DNA of 64,000 bases from Acanthamoeba sp. SK_2022b (GCA_027943245.1 JANDJZ010000023.1:62001-126000); one strand, 5' to 3'; shown: positions 13,294 to 24,317, numbered from the stretch's first letter. Notes: generated from the sequence alone by a model not told the origin. Translations and numbers: made by a program.

Positions 13294-14471
13294 TTACGCT
13301 TCCCTTGCTTGCAGATCGTCAATCGCAGCGGCTCCTGTTGTACCGCCACGTGTACATGAGGCCCTCGCCATTACCATGCAACGGATCAATCCCGTCATTG
13401 TTACCTCATTTTCATTGGACAGGCGCAGTCGCGCGGCTGTTGTAGGGTCGGCCGGCTCGTAGACCTCCTCCCTATATTGCTCACGTTCGTTGAGAAGACA
13501 GGAGCGATCCCAAGACGCTCCAATTTCTGGGGGGAGGACATGGCGTGGACACACCTAGGGATGACAAGTTTGGAGAGGTCGTCGCGTGTGCACTCCGCCA
13601 CGAATTGCGTAAAATCATCTATGCGGAGGATGTCGTCGCCGTTGGCAAACGAGGCCACGTTCTTGAGGCCCAACTGGATCGCGCGTCTGTTCAACACCGG
13701 TTCGCCATTGGGGTGGTGGTCTGCAACAGGTTATCAAGATAAACGCGGATAAACCAACCAGTCGTGGATGGCGGTACCGGGGTCCCACTGCATTCGTACG
13801 GATCCACTGTCGCTCTGCCCGCTGTCTTCCTTGGACATGATAGCTATGTAGCGATCGAATGCTGATCGCTTCAGCCTTCACGCACGCACAAGAAAGATGA
13901 GCTTTGGAACTCACCACGCATTCACAGTCAGCACCCGCCCAGCCGTTCCCACGCATACCAGATGCCCAGCGTCATCTCCTGATTCTTCTTGCGGCCCCAT
14001 CCGTTTCTGCTCCATTATTTTCACCCACTTGACCGTCAGCCTCGCAACCATGGTGGGGTGTGGCCATCGATTGATGGGAGACACCAGACCTGAACATCAT
14101 CCAGAGAAAGTTGGTCTTGATCCAAGTCATACGCGTCGAGTTGTAGCCCGCGCAGCCGGTGAACCGCTGGTGAGCCACCGCGTACTGGCCGATCTCTGGC
14201 TTAAACGCCTGATACACCAGGATGGCCTCATCTGAAGGAAGCCCACAATTTACAATTGGCATCACTTCAATGGTGCCCTCTCGGGGCACAGCCAGGTACC
14301 TCAAACGGCCGATCCTGAACCACAACCAAACGACGCGAGTGAGGAAATACCAGTGTACTGAGCGAGGACGAACTGCCCTAACTTGGGCCACCGCTGGTTT
14401 TGCTTGGCATAGGCCTCCGTCTGCAGGACGTGCCGGAATGGAACTCTTGTCTTGCCGTCTGCCTTGTCCAT
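13294..14471 (-). CDS. DUF4291 family protein
   Basis: The family match rests on three blocks. The first is an N-terminal DEAILVYQAFKPEIG motif followed by RMTWIKTNFLWMMFRSG. The second is VRMQWDPGTAIHD in the middle. The third is RRAIQLGLKN, then IDDFTQFV, then REEVYEPADPTTAARL. These correspond in order to the conserved segments of DUF4291, whose function is unknown to me. The start is ATG 14471. The first exon joins the next through an intron of about 130 bases ending CCTTCAG, which restores YTDEAILVYQ. The last intron (13554 to 13472) joins LVIPR to EEVYEPAD in phase. The stop is at 13294. The exon between about 13980 and 13850 could not be placed with certainty. The family is common in bacteria and patchy in eukaryotes, so transfer followed by intron gain is possible. 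Confidence 0.78.
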
Positions 14472-15056
14472 GCTTTCGCGGTAGTTTGAAAGTGGGCATA
14501 TTTTCTTTTTCGTTTTATTCCTTGTCGTCAACCAATCAGCTACAGGCCCATCTTTCACATAAAGCAAGGCAAGAAATCCTCGCGATGCACCACATTCGGT
14601 TGGCCTCTTGGGTGTGGGTGCCTCACCACCAGAAGCACTCAAGATGGCTGGCCACATAACAAGGATGTATATTGAAGTCATTACTGTGAATCACCACAGT
14701 TAGAACTGGTTTATCTTGTACAGAATTTGCCCTACACACTATGACCCACAGCAGGCAAGGGAGAAAGCTATCTCTGAAGGCACTGATATGGAGAGCATTA
14801 AGAGATAGTTGCACTGCAACAAGTGAAAAGTGGTTCTGCCTTGATCCTCTCCTTTGGTAAGGTAGCGCAAAAAAGTTGTGTACAGAGTGGTGCCACCTTT
14901 GATGGCCTGTCGATCCTTCCAGCACAGATGAAGAAACTCGACCACCTGGGAGATCACCGAGGAGCACTCCCAGCGCATGGACGTCTACCACATTGATTCT
15001 GCTGGGCCCAGTGCCTGGTGTATTTATTATTTATTTCACCACCCTCGGGCACAGGC
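14472..15056. other. Intergenic region with one small unassigned frame
   Basis: This stretch lies between the DUF4291 start and the stop of the secreted-protein gene. It contains the promoter of the DUF4291 gene and a minus-strand frame listed separately at 14739-14978. It is somewhat richer in AT than the surrounding coding DNA. No repeat or RNA gene was seen. Confidence 0.4.
14739..14978 (-). CDS. Small unassigned open frame, 79 residues
   Basis: A minus-strand frame starting MRWECSSVISQVVEFLHLCW with a protein-like first half (helical, mixed charge) and a more hydrophobic second half. No family is recognised. It could be a separate small gene, an upstream exon of the DUF4291 gene, or chance. 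The absence of neighbouring exons with similar character keeps confidence low. Confidence 0.22.
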   Translation of the reverse strand: MRWECSSVISQVVEFLHLCWKDRQAIKGGTTLYTTFLRYLTKGEDQGRTTFHLLQCNYLLMLSISVPSEIAFSLACCGS

Positions 15057-15914
15057 TTAGCTGTCGGCAGTGTCGATGATGGTCCGGTCGTCCTTGTACC
15101 AGATCACGCCTGACAGAGTGGAAAGAGGTTGAGTGAGCCAAAGTGGAAACGCCCCACGGCCTCTTAAGATTGGTTACGGCTGCTACGCACCCACAACGCC
15201 CACGATGGCCTCATCCTTCTGGTAGTCGTAGACGCCGTTGGCGGTAATGGTACCGATGGCTGAGGCGAGACAGAAGAGGGGGAACGAGGCACTGAGCGCG
15301 CAGCAGGGGGGAGAAGCGGGAGCAAGAAGCCAGAGATAAGTGAGTACCGTTCGCAAGGACTCCATAGCCCTTGGTCACCTTCCACACGGTGACGAAGGCA
15401 TACTCGCGGTCGGGATGGGGACTGTTGTTAAGGCGGCCCATGCCCTGGTTCTCGAACTCGACCCTGTGATCCCGCTCAGTAGTGTGGATGCCGAACGACT
15501 GTAGAGCAACATGTGAGGTGACAGGCCCACTCGATCGAAGTAAAAGCTGTAAAAGCGAAGGGGCGAGTACGAGAGAGCCCTTGGAGGTGAAAGTCTTGGA
15601 GGTGATGTTGTAGATGTCAGTGAACTCAAGGCGCGAAAGGGCACCAATCAGCCTGTTGATGCTGGTTTCGACCTTGCCGTCGGCCCTGTGATTGTTTAAA
15701 TATATAAATAAACCATCAAATTCGTTCGTAGATGTTTTGCAGACACGCACTTGATCTTGGTGACGATCTCCTCAGATTGAGCCTTCAGGCGGCAGAACCC
15801 GTTGTTGTTGGCATATGAGCACTGGCCGCGGTATTCAAGAGCGAAATCGAGGTTCTTGGCCGCCACGGAAAGCACGAGCGAGGCGATAACGAGGAAAACA
15901 AGGGTCTGCTTCAT
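15057..15914 (-). CDS. Small secreted protein of unknown family
   Basis: Five exons fit perfectly in phase with GT-AG introns: 15914-15751, 15685-15571, 15498-15348, 15259-15191 and 15109-15057. They give 183 residues. The N-terminus MKQTLVFLVIASLVLSVAAK is a classic signal peptide. The mature part has two cysteines close together (QCSYANNNGFC) and alternating polar and hydrophobic segments suggestive of a beta-rich fold. It ends WYKDDRTIIDTADS. One N-glycosylation sequon (NIT) follows the second cysteine. No known family was recognised. It probably works outside the cell or in the endomembrane system. Exon structure is secure, function unknown. Confidence 0.8.
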
Positions 15915-16029
15915 CTTTAGCGCAGCTGCAGAATGATGCCAGCCGGTTATAACTTAAAACGGCGTGACGTGTCGCAACGTGGCACACGCTTTTTGTTGGT
16001 TGTTTGGCGGCAGTGCCGACGCGCGCGGC

Positions 16030-19000
16030 TCACGCGTACATGGAGACTCGTTTGGTTGCGCCAGATCCGCCCAACAGCTTCGCGATGTCGCCAAAGACCG
16101 AGGCACCCATGCCCTCGGGGCGCTCTTGGGCGCCACACCTGGCCCTCCGCTCGGCGATCGCCAGCGGGGTCTCCCCCTTGTCGTCCATCTTCTTGCGGTC
16201 GGCTCCGCATTCGAGAAGCTTCGCCACCATCGTCCTGTGTCCGTTCACCACCGCCCAGTGCAGCGGAGTCCGTCGCCATCGATCGATACAGTCCACACCG
16301 CTGGTCCCTCCCCCGCCTCCTCCTCGCGCTGACGAGGTTGCGGCACCACCGCCCCTTCCGGCTTTCGCCGTGGCTGACGTCGTTGTCGCTGTTGTCACCA
16401 TCCACTTCTCCAGCAGGTAGTCCATCACTTTGCCGGGCGCGTCGGCTCTCGCGGCGTGATGAAGCACGCACTGGAGGTTGTCATCCTTGGCCGTCAGGAT
16501 GCCCGGGTTCACCGCGAGCTTGGCCTTCTTGGACGACGCCGACGTTGCGGTCGAAGAGGTGGAGGTGGTGGAGGAGTTGTGGGTCAAAAGAGCGTCCAGC
16601 GTCTCGACGGGGCCCTTCTGGGCCGCGAGGTGGATCGGCTGTACTCCGCTCGGATCGGCTATCGTCGGCGAGGCCCCTCTGACGAGCAGCGCCGACACCA
16701 CGTTGGCGTGTCCGTTGGCGCACGCGATGTGGAGAGGTGTCAGGTAGCGCCGTGGCGCAGGAGTCGCGGAAGGTGGCTTGACTCCACGCGAGGCCCCCTT
16801 TGTCGCAGTCGCCGCTGCCGCCTGGTGCCGTCCATCGGGATGCAGGCGTCGGTGGTCCAGCAAGAAGAGCACGATGGGCTCCGCTCCCAGGCTCGCCGCT
16901 GCGTACAACATCCGCAGCAATGCAGCGTCTCGAGATCGCTGCTGCTCCGCCGATGCCGTGGCCGGGCTTGGCGTCGAGTCCCCGTCTGCCGACGAGGCAA
17001 CCGTGTCCTGTTCCCCTTCGCCAAACGACTCGCGCAGGTGCCGAGCAAAGTCCCAGAGCCGCGGCCGCTTGAGCAGCTCCATGGGCGCCAGCGGGCCCAG
17101 CAGCTCCCCAAACTCTCCAGTAGCGGCGGCTGCGGCTGCCTTTGCTTCTTCATCATTGTCGCCGGTCGTGGAGGCCTTTGTCTTGGTCTTGTTCTTGGCT
17201 TTGGCGGTCGTCTTTGTCGTGTCAGCCACTGGCTGCTTTGCCGTCGTTTTCTGCTGTCGCATGCCGTCGACCTGGCCCGCGATCGTCTGACACACCCGAA
17301 GCGCGGCCAGCGAGTCGCCGCCCAGCTCCACGAAATGGGCGTTGGCGCGAGCCACCACCAGGCCTTCTAGCCCCAGTACTCGGCCCCACGTGGCCGCGAC
17401 CACCTCTCTCCAGATGCTCTCCTCCGACCCGTGGCCGTGGCCATCGTTGGCCTCTTCCCAGGCGGCCGACGAAGATGAAGACGAGAAGTGCAGTGGAGGG
17501 AGGTCCTGCTTGGCGAGGTGGGCTCGCGCGATCTTTCCCGTGCGCGTAGTGGGGAGGCTCGAGAGGAAGACGAAGCGCGAAGGGACCATGTGTCGCGGAA
17601 GTCGCTCCTCGCACAGCAGTCGCAGCAGCTCCGACAGCAGCTCCTGGTGCGCCGGCGACAATGAGGAAGAGGGCGAAGGAGAGGCCACGCAGTAGGCGAC
17701 CAGGTGGCCAGGGCCGGCAGAGTGTTGCAACGCCGAGGCCGAGGGAGCGGAGATGACGACGGCAGCCGAGTGGATGAGATGGGGCGAGGCCACGGAGAGG
17801 AGGGCCTCCTCGATCTCGCCCAGCTCCACGCGTTGCCCACTGATCTTGACCTGGCCGTCGCTCCGGCCGATCAGCTTCCAGCCGCGGGCGCCCGATGGGA
17901 AGGCGGCAACGAGGTCGCCGGTCCGGAAGCACCTGCCGTGGGTCGGGTGGACGATGAACCTGCGCGCGGTGAGCTCCGGCATGTTGAGGTAGCCATGGCC
18001 CACTTGGTCGCCGGCGATCCAGAGCTCTCCCTCCTCCCCACTGCCCTCCTCGACCGGTCGCATGTTGGCCGGATCGTCGTCGGCTACGGCGGCGCTGGCC
18101 GCGTGCTTGTCGGCGGAGGCGCTGCACATGACCAGGATCCGATTGCCCGGGAGCGGATCGCCGAGCAGCTTGGGCGTGGGCGAATCGGGACGCAAGATCG
18201 CCGCAGTCTGATAGACGCAGCACTCGGTGACGCCGTAGGTGTTGATGACCGAGACCCGGGGCTCGCTCGCCCAGGCCTCCATCATCTCTCGCGGCATCGG
18301 CTCTCCGCCCAACGCCACCACACGCAGCGCCGCCAGCCAGGGAGATGATGATGAAGATGGTGGTAGTGGAGGACGAGGAATGGTGTTGAAGAGGGATGGG
18401 GTGGTAAGGAGGTGTGTGGCCTGAGTGGCGGAGAGACAGGCCCCAAGAGAAGAGAAGGTGAGGCTCCGCGGCGCCAGGGCCACGACGCCGCCCGAGCACC
18501 AGGTGGACATGAAGTCGCCCAGGCTCGGATCAAAGGTGAGCGACGAGGCCACGAAGCAGATCGCGCGCTCGTCCACCCGATGGACCAGGCTCTTGGCCGC
18601 GCAGTAGGAAACCAGCGCCGCGTGCGAGACGACGCAGCCCTTGGGCCTGCCCGTGCTGCCCGAGGTGAAGAAGATGTGCGAGACGGACGAGGAGGTGGGG
18701 GAGGTAGAAGTAGACAGGGAGCTGAAGGCTTCATCGTCTTCATCGTGAGGGGTGGAGGCGGGGCTGCGTCGGCGTGTGTCGCCGTCGCCGGCCGCGGCGG
18801 GACGGAGAAGGAAGGTAGAGCCGGGATCGACGGCACTACCACAGGCGGTGGTGAGGGTGAGGACGAGGGGAGTAGGGGAGCTGGAGGAGGCGCGGATGGC
18901 CTCGAGAGCGAGCCTAGACGTGCTCTCGTCCTTGGTGACGATGAAATCGGGAGCAGAATCTACCATAACGAATCGCACGCGAGGATCTCCGGCGTCGAGA

Positions 19001-19362
19001 GGGATGATGACCATCTCGGCGAGTAGGACAGCGAGCTCCACGATCGGGAGGAGCGGCCCTTCGTCAATCATCACACCCACTCTGCGCTTTGTTTCAGCAT
19101 CGCGCGTTGAGGTTGGGAAGCACAGAAGGCCTCGTGCAATTGCGCGGGCTGCTCGCCACATCTCTCGGTACGTCCATCGCTGTAGCAACACAGTTGAGAT
19201 TGATGCCGGCAGAGTGTGCACAAAGGCCAACGCACAAGCCTCCGGCCTCCTGTTCACCGAGTCTCGAATACGTGCAGGAATGGACTCAGAGACTGGACCA
19301 TTTGTGCTGTGCATTACTGCTGCGACACCTCTCATACCAAAAGCGCGCTCTTTTATCTCCAT
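16030..19362 (-). CDS. NRPS-like adenylation-carrier protein with C-terminal ankyrin repeats
   Basis: A single uninterrupted frame of 1110 codons in an intron-rich neighbourhood. Residues about 30-620 form an AMP-forming adenylation domain: A3 core IFFTSGSTGRPKG near 230, A5 NTYGVTECCVY, A7 CFRTGDLV, A8 GRSDGQVKISGQRVELGEIE and the A10 lysine motif RTGKIAR. A carrier (thiolation) domain follows near 680 with the phosphopantetheine attachment serine in FVELGGDSLAAL. A disordered Lys/Thr/Ala linker leads to ankyrin repeats from about 870 to 1090 (TPLHIACANGHANVV, QPIHLAAQKG, TPLHWAVVNGH, ETPLAIAE). It should activate an amino or other carboxylic acid as adenylate and load it onto its own carrier arm. 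No condensation, reductase or thioesterase domain is present, so the release route or acceptor is unknown. It needs a phosphopantetheinyl transferase encoded elsewhere. Start at ATG 19362; MRGVAAV, nine codons further in, is an alternative. Confidence 0.88.
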   Translation of the reverse strand: MEIKERAFGMRGVAAVMHSTNGPVSESIPARIRDSVNRRPEACALAFVHTLPASISTVLLQRWTYREMWRAARAIARGLLCFPTSTRDAETKRRVGVMIDEGPLLPIVELAVLLAEMVIIPLDAGDPRVRFVMVDSAPDFIVTKDESTSRLALEAIRASSSSPTPLVLTLTTACGSAVDPGSTFLLRPAAAGDGDTRRRSPASTPHDEDDEAFSSLSTSTSPTSSSVSHIFFTSGSTGRPKGCVVSHAALVSYCAAKSLVHRVDERAICFVASSLTFDPSLGDFMSTWCSGGVVALAPRSLTFSSLGACLSATQATHLLTTPSLFNTIPRPPLPPSSSSSPWLAALRVVALGGEPMPREMMEAWASEPRVSVINTYGVTECCVYQTAAILRPDSPTPKLLGDPLPGNRILVMCSASADKHAASAAVADDDPANMRPVEEGSGEEGELWIAGDQVGHGYLNMPELTARRFIVHPTHGRCFRTGDLVAAFPSGARGWKLIGRSDGQVKISGQRVELGEIEEALLSVASPHLIHSAAVVISAPSASALQHSAGPGHLVAYCVASPSPSSSLSPAHQELLSELLRLLCEERLPRHMVPSRFVFLSSLPTTRTGKIARAHLAKQDLPPLHFSSSSSSAAWEEANDGHGHGSEESIWREVVAATWGRVLGLEGLVVARANAHFVELGGDSLAALRVCQTIAGQVDGMRQQKTTAKQPVADTTKTTAKAKNKTKTKASTTGDNDEEAKAAAAAATGEFGELLGPLAPMELLKRPRLWDFARHLRESFGEGEQDTVASSADGDSTPSPATASAEQQRSRDAALLRMLYAAASLGAEPIVLFLLDHRRLHPDGRHQAAAATATKGASRGVKPPSATPAPRRYLTPLHIACANGHANVVSALLVRGASPTIADPSGVQPIHLAAQKGPVETLDALLTHNSSTTSTSSTATSASSKKAKLAVNPGILTAKDDNLQCVLHHAARADAPGKVMDYLLEKWMVTTATTTSATAKAGRGGGAATSSARGGGGGGTSGVDCIDRWRRTPLHWAVVNGHRTMVAKLLECGADRKKMDDKGETPLAIAERRARCGAQERPEGMGASVFGDIAKLLGGSGATKRVSMYA

Positions 19363-19383
19363 CGAACACGTCAGCAGCTCCGT

Positions 19384-21469
19384 TTACGAGAGAGAGTGGT
19401 CTTCATACATGTCGCTCTCCATGTCAGCGATCTCGTCTTCGGGCAGGGAGAAGTCCTCCTCGGGCAGCTCCTCCGGGCCCTGGCTCACAATCTCGTCGTG
19501 CGGGTGTTCGCTCCCGGCCTCCAAGACCCGGCCGGTGACGCCGAGGTCGTCGCCCTCCAAATCCTCCTCCATGGGCTGCTCCTCTTCCTCCCCCACCGAG
19601 AAGGAGTCGTTGAGGGAGGAGTCCTCGTCCTCCTGTTTGACCTCGGCGAAGCCGGTCAGCGGCGTCATCAGCTGCGGTGAGGGCGAGGGCGCCGGCGAAG
19701 CGGCGAGCGTAGCCGGGCTCGGGCCCGGACGCGGCGGAGCGTTCGATGCAGGACGTGCGGTTGGAGCGGCCTTGGACTGTAGTGGCGGCGGTTGAGAGGA
19801 GCCGTTCGCCGTTCGCCGAGGCACGGCAGATGGCGGTCTCATCATGGGCGACGGAGCTCCCGGTGTGGTCTCCAGGTAAGGCTCAGTAGCTGCTTCGGTC
19901 GGGCCAGTCGTGTCGCTCTCCGTCGATGTTCGCCGGGCACTGTCGTGCGAAGTCTGCTGACAATAAGGTGAGGTCACGATATTGTTCGCCGGCGAGGAGA
20001 AGAAAATGGAACGTGAGATAGCGCGCGCGCGCGAGAGAGAGAGAGAGAGGATGTGCGCCCAACGCGAGCAGCTGGAGGCCAGCGCTCTAGGCCACCAGCT
20101 GGAGCGTGCGAGGGAGAAGTAGATCGGTCATTTGCTCTATGTCTGCACCTAATGCGCACGGGATGGCTTTCCCGTGTGCAGAGATCGGCAGACAAACGCT
20201 CGCGAGGGGAGAGAGCAGTGTCGCGAGGGAGAGATCAGAAGATGATCAGGGGACAAGACGCACCAGTTCTACGGGTGGATAGGGCTGCAGCGACCCTATG
20301 CGCTCGCCGACTTTGACCGAGACTGGCAGAGGGAGATCCAGTTTCGAGGCGGCCTCCATGCACTGCCGCAGCAGCGTCGTCATCGCCTCAACCTCCTCGA
20401 CCGGGACCTGTACATGGGGGGGGGAAGAGGCGCTCCAATGAGAAGCCGGATTGAAGCACACCTAAAGCGAGAACGTGCCGCACCTCGTAGATGAGCTCGT
20501 CGTGCACCTGGAGAAGGAGTTGTGATTTCATGTTCTGCGCCCGGAGGTGAGCATCTACAGAGAGCATCGCCCGCTTGACGAGATCGCTGGCCGTCCCCTG
20601 GATGATCGTGTTCACAGCCTGCGCGAACGACAGACCGTCAGACAAAGGTCTGCTCCCCATCGCAGGCCACACAAAAAAAGAGCGCTTGTGGGTCACCTGT
20701 CGCTCGGCGGCGGCTCTAACCTCCTTGGATGTGGAGTAGATGTCTGGCAGCAGTCTCTGTCGATCAAAGAGCGTGCGGACAGAGCCCTCGCTAGCGGTAG
20801 CGGTGGTCATCACCAGCACGCTCTAGCGAGCGACATAAAAGGAGGGAATGCATACGTCTGTGCTTGTCGCTTAGTGGCGTTGATCCATCGATCGACGGCG
20901 GGAAACTGGGCAAAGAACCGCTCAACAAACACCCGGGCCTTGGCCGGCGAGATCTTGAGCTCCGTGGCCAGCGAGGTCGCGCCTGCGATGAGGGAAAAGA
21001 CACCGAGAGTCCACACTCTGTTAGCCGCAGGGCCACCTCACATCCACTGACACTTGGCGGTGGAGCATCACCTGCGCCGTACATAACGCCGTAGCAAACA
21101 CGCTTGGCCCGTTCCCTCTCCTTATCGTCCACCTGCGCGCTGGGCTTGCCCCACAGGCGGCTTTGCACGCGACCGTGGTACGCATGTCATCGAGTGGCGT
21201 AGTTGAAAGTAGCGGGTTTTAAAGTGTACCTGCCGACGAGTTTGAAGAAATCATGGCCGTCGTGGAAGAATTGGAGGAGGGACGTCTCCTTGCTGATGTG
21301 GGCCAGCAACCGCATCTCCAGCTGGGAGTAGTCGGCTGAAACGAAAGCCATGCCAGGTTGCGCCACGAAGCTGTTACGCAGGTTGAAGGGAATGACATAG
21401 TCCACACCTGTGGTTATCGTATTATCGTCCAATACGGACGAAGTCAAGATGGCGTCATTTGCCAGTCAC

Positions 21470-21534
<65 letters not shown>

Positions 21535-23077
21535 AACAGTACCATCAAGGAGGAACTCCAGTGATTCGGGACGTGGCAGGTTTTGGAGGTTGGGGTCGTG
21601 CGAAGCGAGCCTGCCAGTCGCGGTCACCTGCTCCCACCGGGCATAGATGCGAGGAGTGCCGCCCACGGTCGCCTCTGCAAGGATCCGCCAGCCACATACT
21701 CGTGAGATGATGGACGTCGGCCTTGGCCAGACGCCAGAGGAGGCTGAGACCACCACGCACCGCTTCCCTTGGCAGCGTGGACTACGAACGGTTCGATGTA
21801 GGATCGCAGAAGCTTGCTCAAGTGGCGATGTTCGAGGATGATGCCGGGCAGCGCGTGTTGTTCCACGAGAGCCAAGAGAGCCTCTTCTGACGTTGTCGGA
21901 TGCTGCGGGAGAATCCGTACGGATGGTTAGATGCAAGCGTATGAAATCACCAAGCCCTGGGCGGCCAGAAGCTGAGCGGGGCTACCTTCTTTGGGGAAGG
22001 GGAAGTGTGAGAACTCTGGGCAAAGGTGGTGGGTGGTGAGAGCTTCAGTTTGTTGTAGAGCACATCAGCCACCTGCATCGGGGACGACAGCAAGAACTTC
22101 CCAGCCCACTCCTCAGCTCTGATTGGCCATTTCGAGTGTGGTATGAGCCAGCCGGCCATAGAAAAAGGAGTTGAGTTTCCGGCCTACCTCTGCTCAAGAA
22201 GGGCGATGCGTTTCTGCAACTCGGCTCGATTCTTGGTCAGATTGTCCAGGTCGACCGAGATGCCAGCGTTCTCCATGCCGGCAAGAACGGGCGGCAGGTG
22301 CATCTCCTGGCCTTCGAACACAGCCGTCATGCCTTGTGCTGTGATTAGACCTGGAGTGTGCCCACCAGATCACACCTTTATTGTGAGCCATGCACGCCAC
22401 CGACCACGTGTACGGAGCAGGGAGACAATGACCTTGAATCTTCTCGGCAAGAGGCAACAGCAGGTTGAGGTCGCGACAGAAGATGGATCGAGGCGTTTCC
22501 GCTGCTTTGTCGAAGATGTCCAAATACTGCTGGAGCAGGGCATCGTAGGAGAATGGATCAGCCCGGTTGTTCGCGGGTCGTAAAACCCACCCGCCGATTC
22601 TGGTGTCCACCAAGTTTGTACAATTCACTTCGCCCGACGCACGGTGTAAGTGTTGACCTGCGCCAGCGAACACCGAGGTGGAAGGGTAATGGGCACCTTC
22701 AGCCCTAAGGGGCGGGTGAAGCGCATAGAGGGTGCGCAGGATCTGCTGCGTGTTATGGCCGACTTTGGGTATCGAACGCAGCGTCAGGAACTCGCTTAGG
22801 AAGCGGCATCGGTGGGACATCGGAACGCCTAGAGTAAGCACAGCGCCCGAAGACGCACGTGAGCGCAATGGAATTGAAGCTGCATGCCAATACGAGACCT
22901 CGCGCACAGGGTGACCAATGATCGTACGTGTGCCTTGCTTTTCCTGCAGCGGAAGGAAATAGAGCTTATCCTCCAGGGCAAAGCCGATGCCGACCGGCGT
23001 TTCCTCGTAGAGCAAATCCGTAGCATCGCCCTCCGCTGCTTGTTTTGTCTAACGTCATGAGTCGTGTCGTATCGTGT

Positions 23078-23144
<67 letters not shown>

Positions 23145-24212
23145 TGTGATCGGTCGAGCGAGTTGAGAGAGTATGACGGATGCGAGGAGAACATAAAATT
23201 GCCCCTACCTTTCGACCCTTTTTGATCACTCTGAATGAGGTGGATCCGTCGGCGAACATGAGTGCCCATGCTACCGGCTTGCCGCCCGACTGCAACAGCT
23301 GCCCAGCGTCCTTGTAGAAGCGACCCATGTCCAACTCGCAGATGTTGATGGCACCCTCTGCACCAGCCACATTAGATACCGAACAGTACGACGCGAGAGC
23401 GCCGGCAGAGTGCCCACCTGGTGCTCCATGCTGGACAGTGTGTTCGACGTCGCTAAGCAAGCGCTGGCGCGGCATTTCCTCTGCTTGTCTTGGCGTTGCA
23501 GCTGCAGGCATGGGCTCGACTTCGGGTGACGCTGCCGTGGCCAGCCGCAGCGGAGTGGTGAGGTGTGTCTGCTGGAATCCTGTTATTGACAATTAGCAGT
23601 CAGCACAGGTCATGTCATGTCATGTCATGTGTATGTGGGAGAGAGAGAGAGTGTGGTAACCTTGTGCTGGAGCGGGAGTTGGCGGAATGGATTGTGAGGC
23701 CGGCGTGACCGGGTTCTCCTTACGCTTGCCCAGAACTGACGTGGCCTGTTGCGCCGGCGTGGCGGGCTGCGCTACTGGCGGCACTCCTCTCCTGGCGACA
23801 AGCGATTCCTCCACTTCATCTTCGACGTTCCTCTCTAAGTCCTGTTCCTCTTCGTCAATGTACACAACAGGATGCGGTGCTGATGCTGGGGGTGTTGTCA
23901 TAGGCAAAGTGTTCGAATACGGTGTCTCCTCCTCTTCACCAAGCTGCTCATCTTTCGGTTCCTTCCCTTCTGCAAAGTCACAGGGAATTAGAACTCGTGA
24001 TACACGCCCACCGGAAGAGTACCTTTCTTCATCCTCACTCGATCAGCCACCAACCTAGCCAGGTTGCTCTCCAATCGAAAATCTCCTTCCACCTTCGGCC
24101 AGCATAAATTACGATCAAAATCATAAAACTTGTCCCGGCAATGCTCGAAGAATGGTGCCGCATCGGGTGGCGGCTGCCACCACAGGAAGCTGCGCCCCTC
24201 TTCTCCCTCCAT
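19384..24212 (-). CDS. Family A DNA polymerase, POLN/POLQ type
   Basis: A multi-exon gene. All three polymerase motifs are intact: motif A VSADYSQLEMRLLAHIS (about 21330), motif B region ERAKRVCYGVMYGAG (about 21100) and motif C LLLQVHDELIYEV (about 20500). The thumb-fingers segment includes AVNTIIQGTASDLVKRAML. Upstream exons (23015-22440) give a degenerate exonuclease-like region (GIGFALEDKLYFLPL, LVDTRIGGWVL) without clear catalytic acidic motifs, as in POLN and POLQ. This argues against the proofreading organellar type. The N-terminus (ATG 24212, MEGEEGRSFLWW) is a small unidentified domain followed by a Pro/Glu-rich linker. No helicase domain is fused. The polymerase body ends near 20258. 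A donor there would join a disordered acidic exon (19946-19384); without it the stop is at 20246. Likely role: translesion or end-joining synthesis in the nucleus. Confidence 0.78.
21474..21533. repeat. (GT)n microsatellite in a polymerase intron
   Basis: A perfect GT tract of about 60 bases within an intron of the family A polymerase gene. It reads (CA)n on the sense strand. Confidence 0.9.
23081..23144. repeat. (GT)n microsatellite in a polymerase intron
   Basis: A perfect GT tract of about 64 bases between the RVIKKGRKVG exon and the EETPVGIGF exon of the polymerase gene. It reads (CA)n in the sense direction. Confidence 0.9.
23609..23630. repeat. Short CATGT tandem repeat
   Basis: Four copies of a five-base unit (catgt) inside an intron of the polymerase gene, next to a short GA-rich tract. 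Too short and simple to be a CRISPR or regulatory array. Confidence 0.8.
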
Positions 24213-24317
24213 CTGTCGCTGTACGACTGTTCGATCGCGCACAAACGCAACTGGCAATTGGAACACATTGGTGGACAGGAAATTTTTTGATTTCGAGGAA
24301 AAAATTGCAACAGCCCG

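Noticed and set aside
17222..18499. Long alternative minus-strand frame of 425 codons
   Set aside because: It is a shadow of the adenylation-domain gene in another frame. It is Arg/Pro-rich, has no domain, and GC-rich coding DNA commonly leaves such open shadows.
18752..19795. Plus-strand frame of 347 codons
   Set aside because: Antisense to the adenylation protein and the acidic exon. The Ser-rich composition mirrors the sense codons, and no motif or splice pattern supports it.
23609..23630. Short tandem catgt units as a possible array
   Set aside because: Only four five-base units without spacers. This is a simple tandem repeat in an intron.
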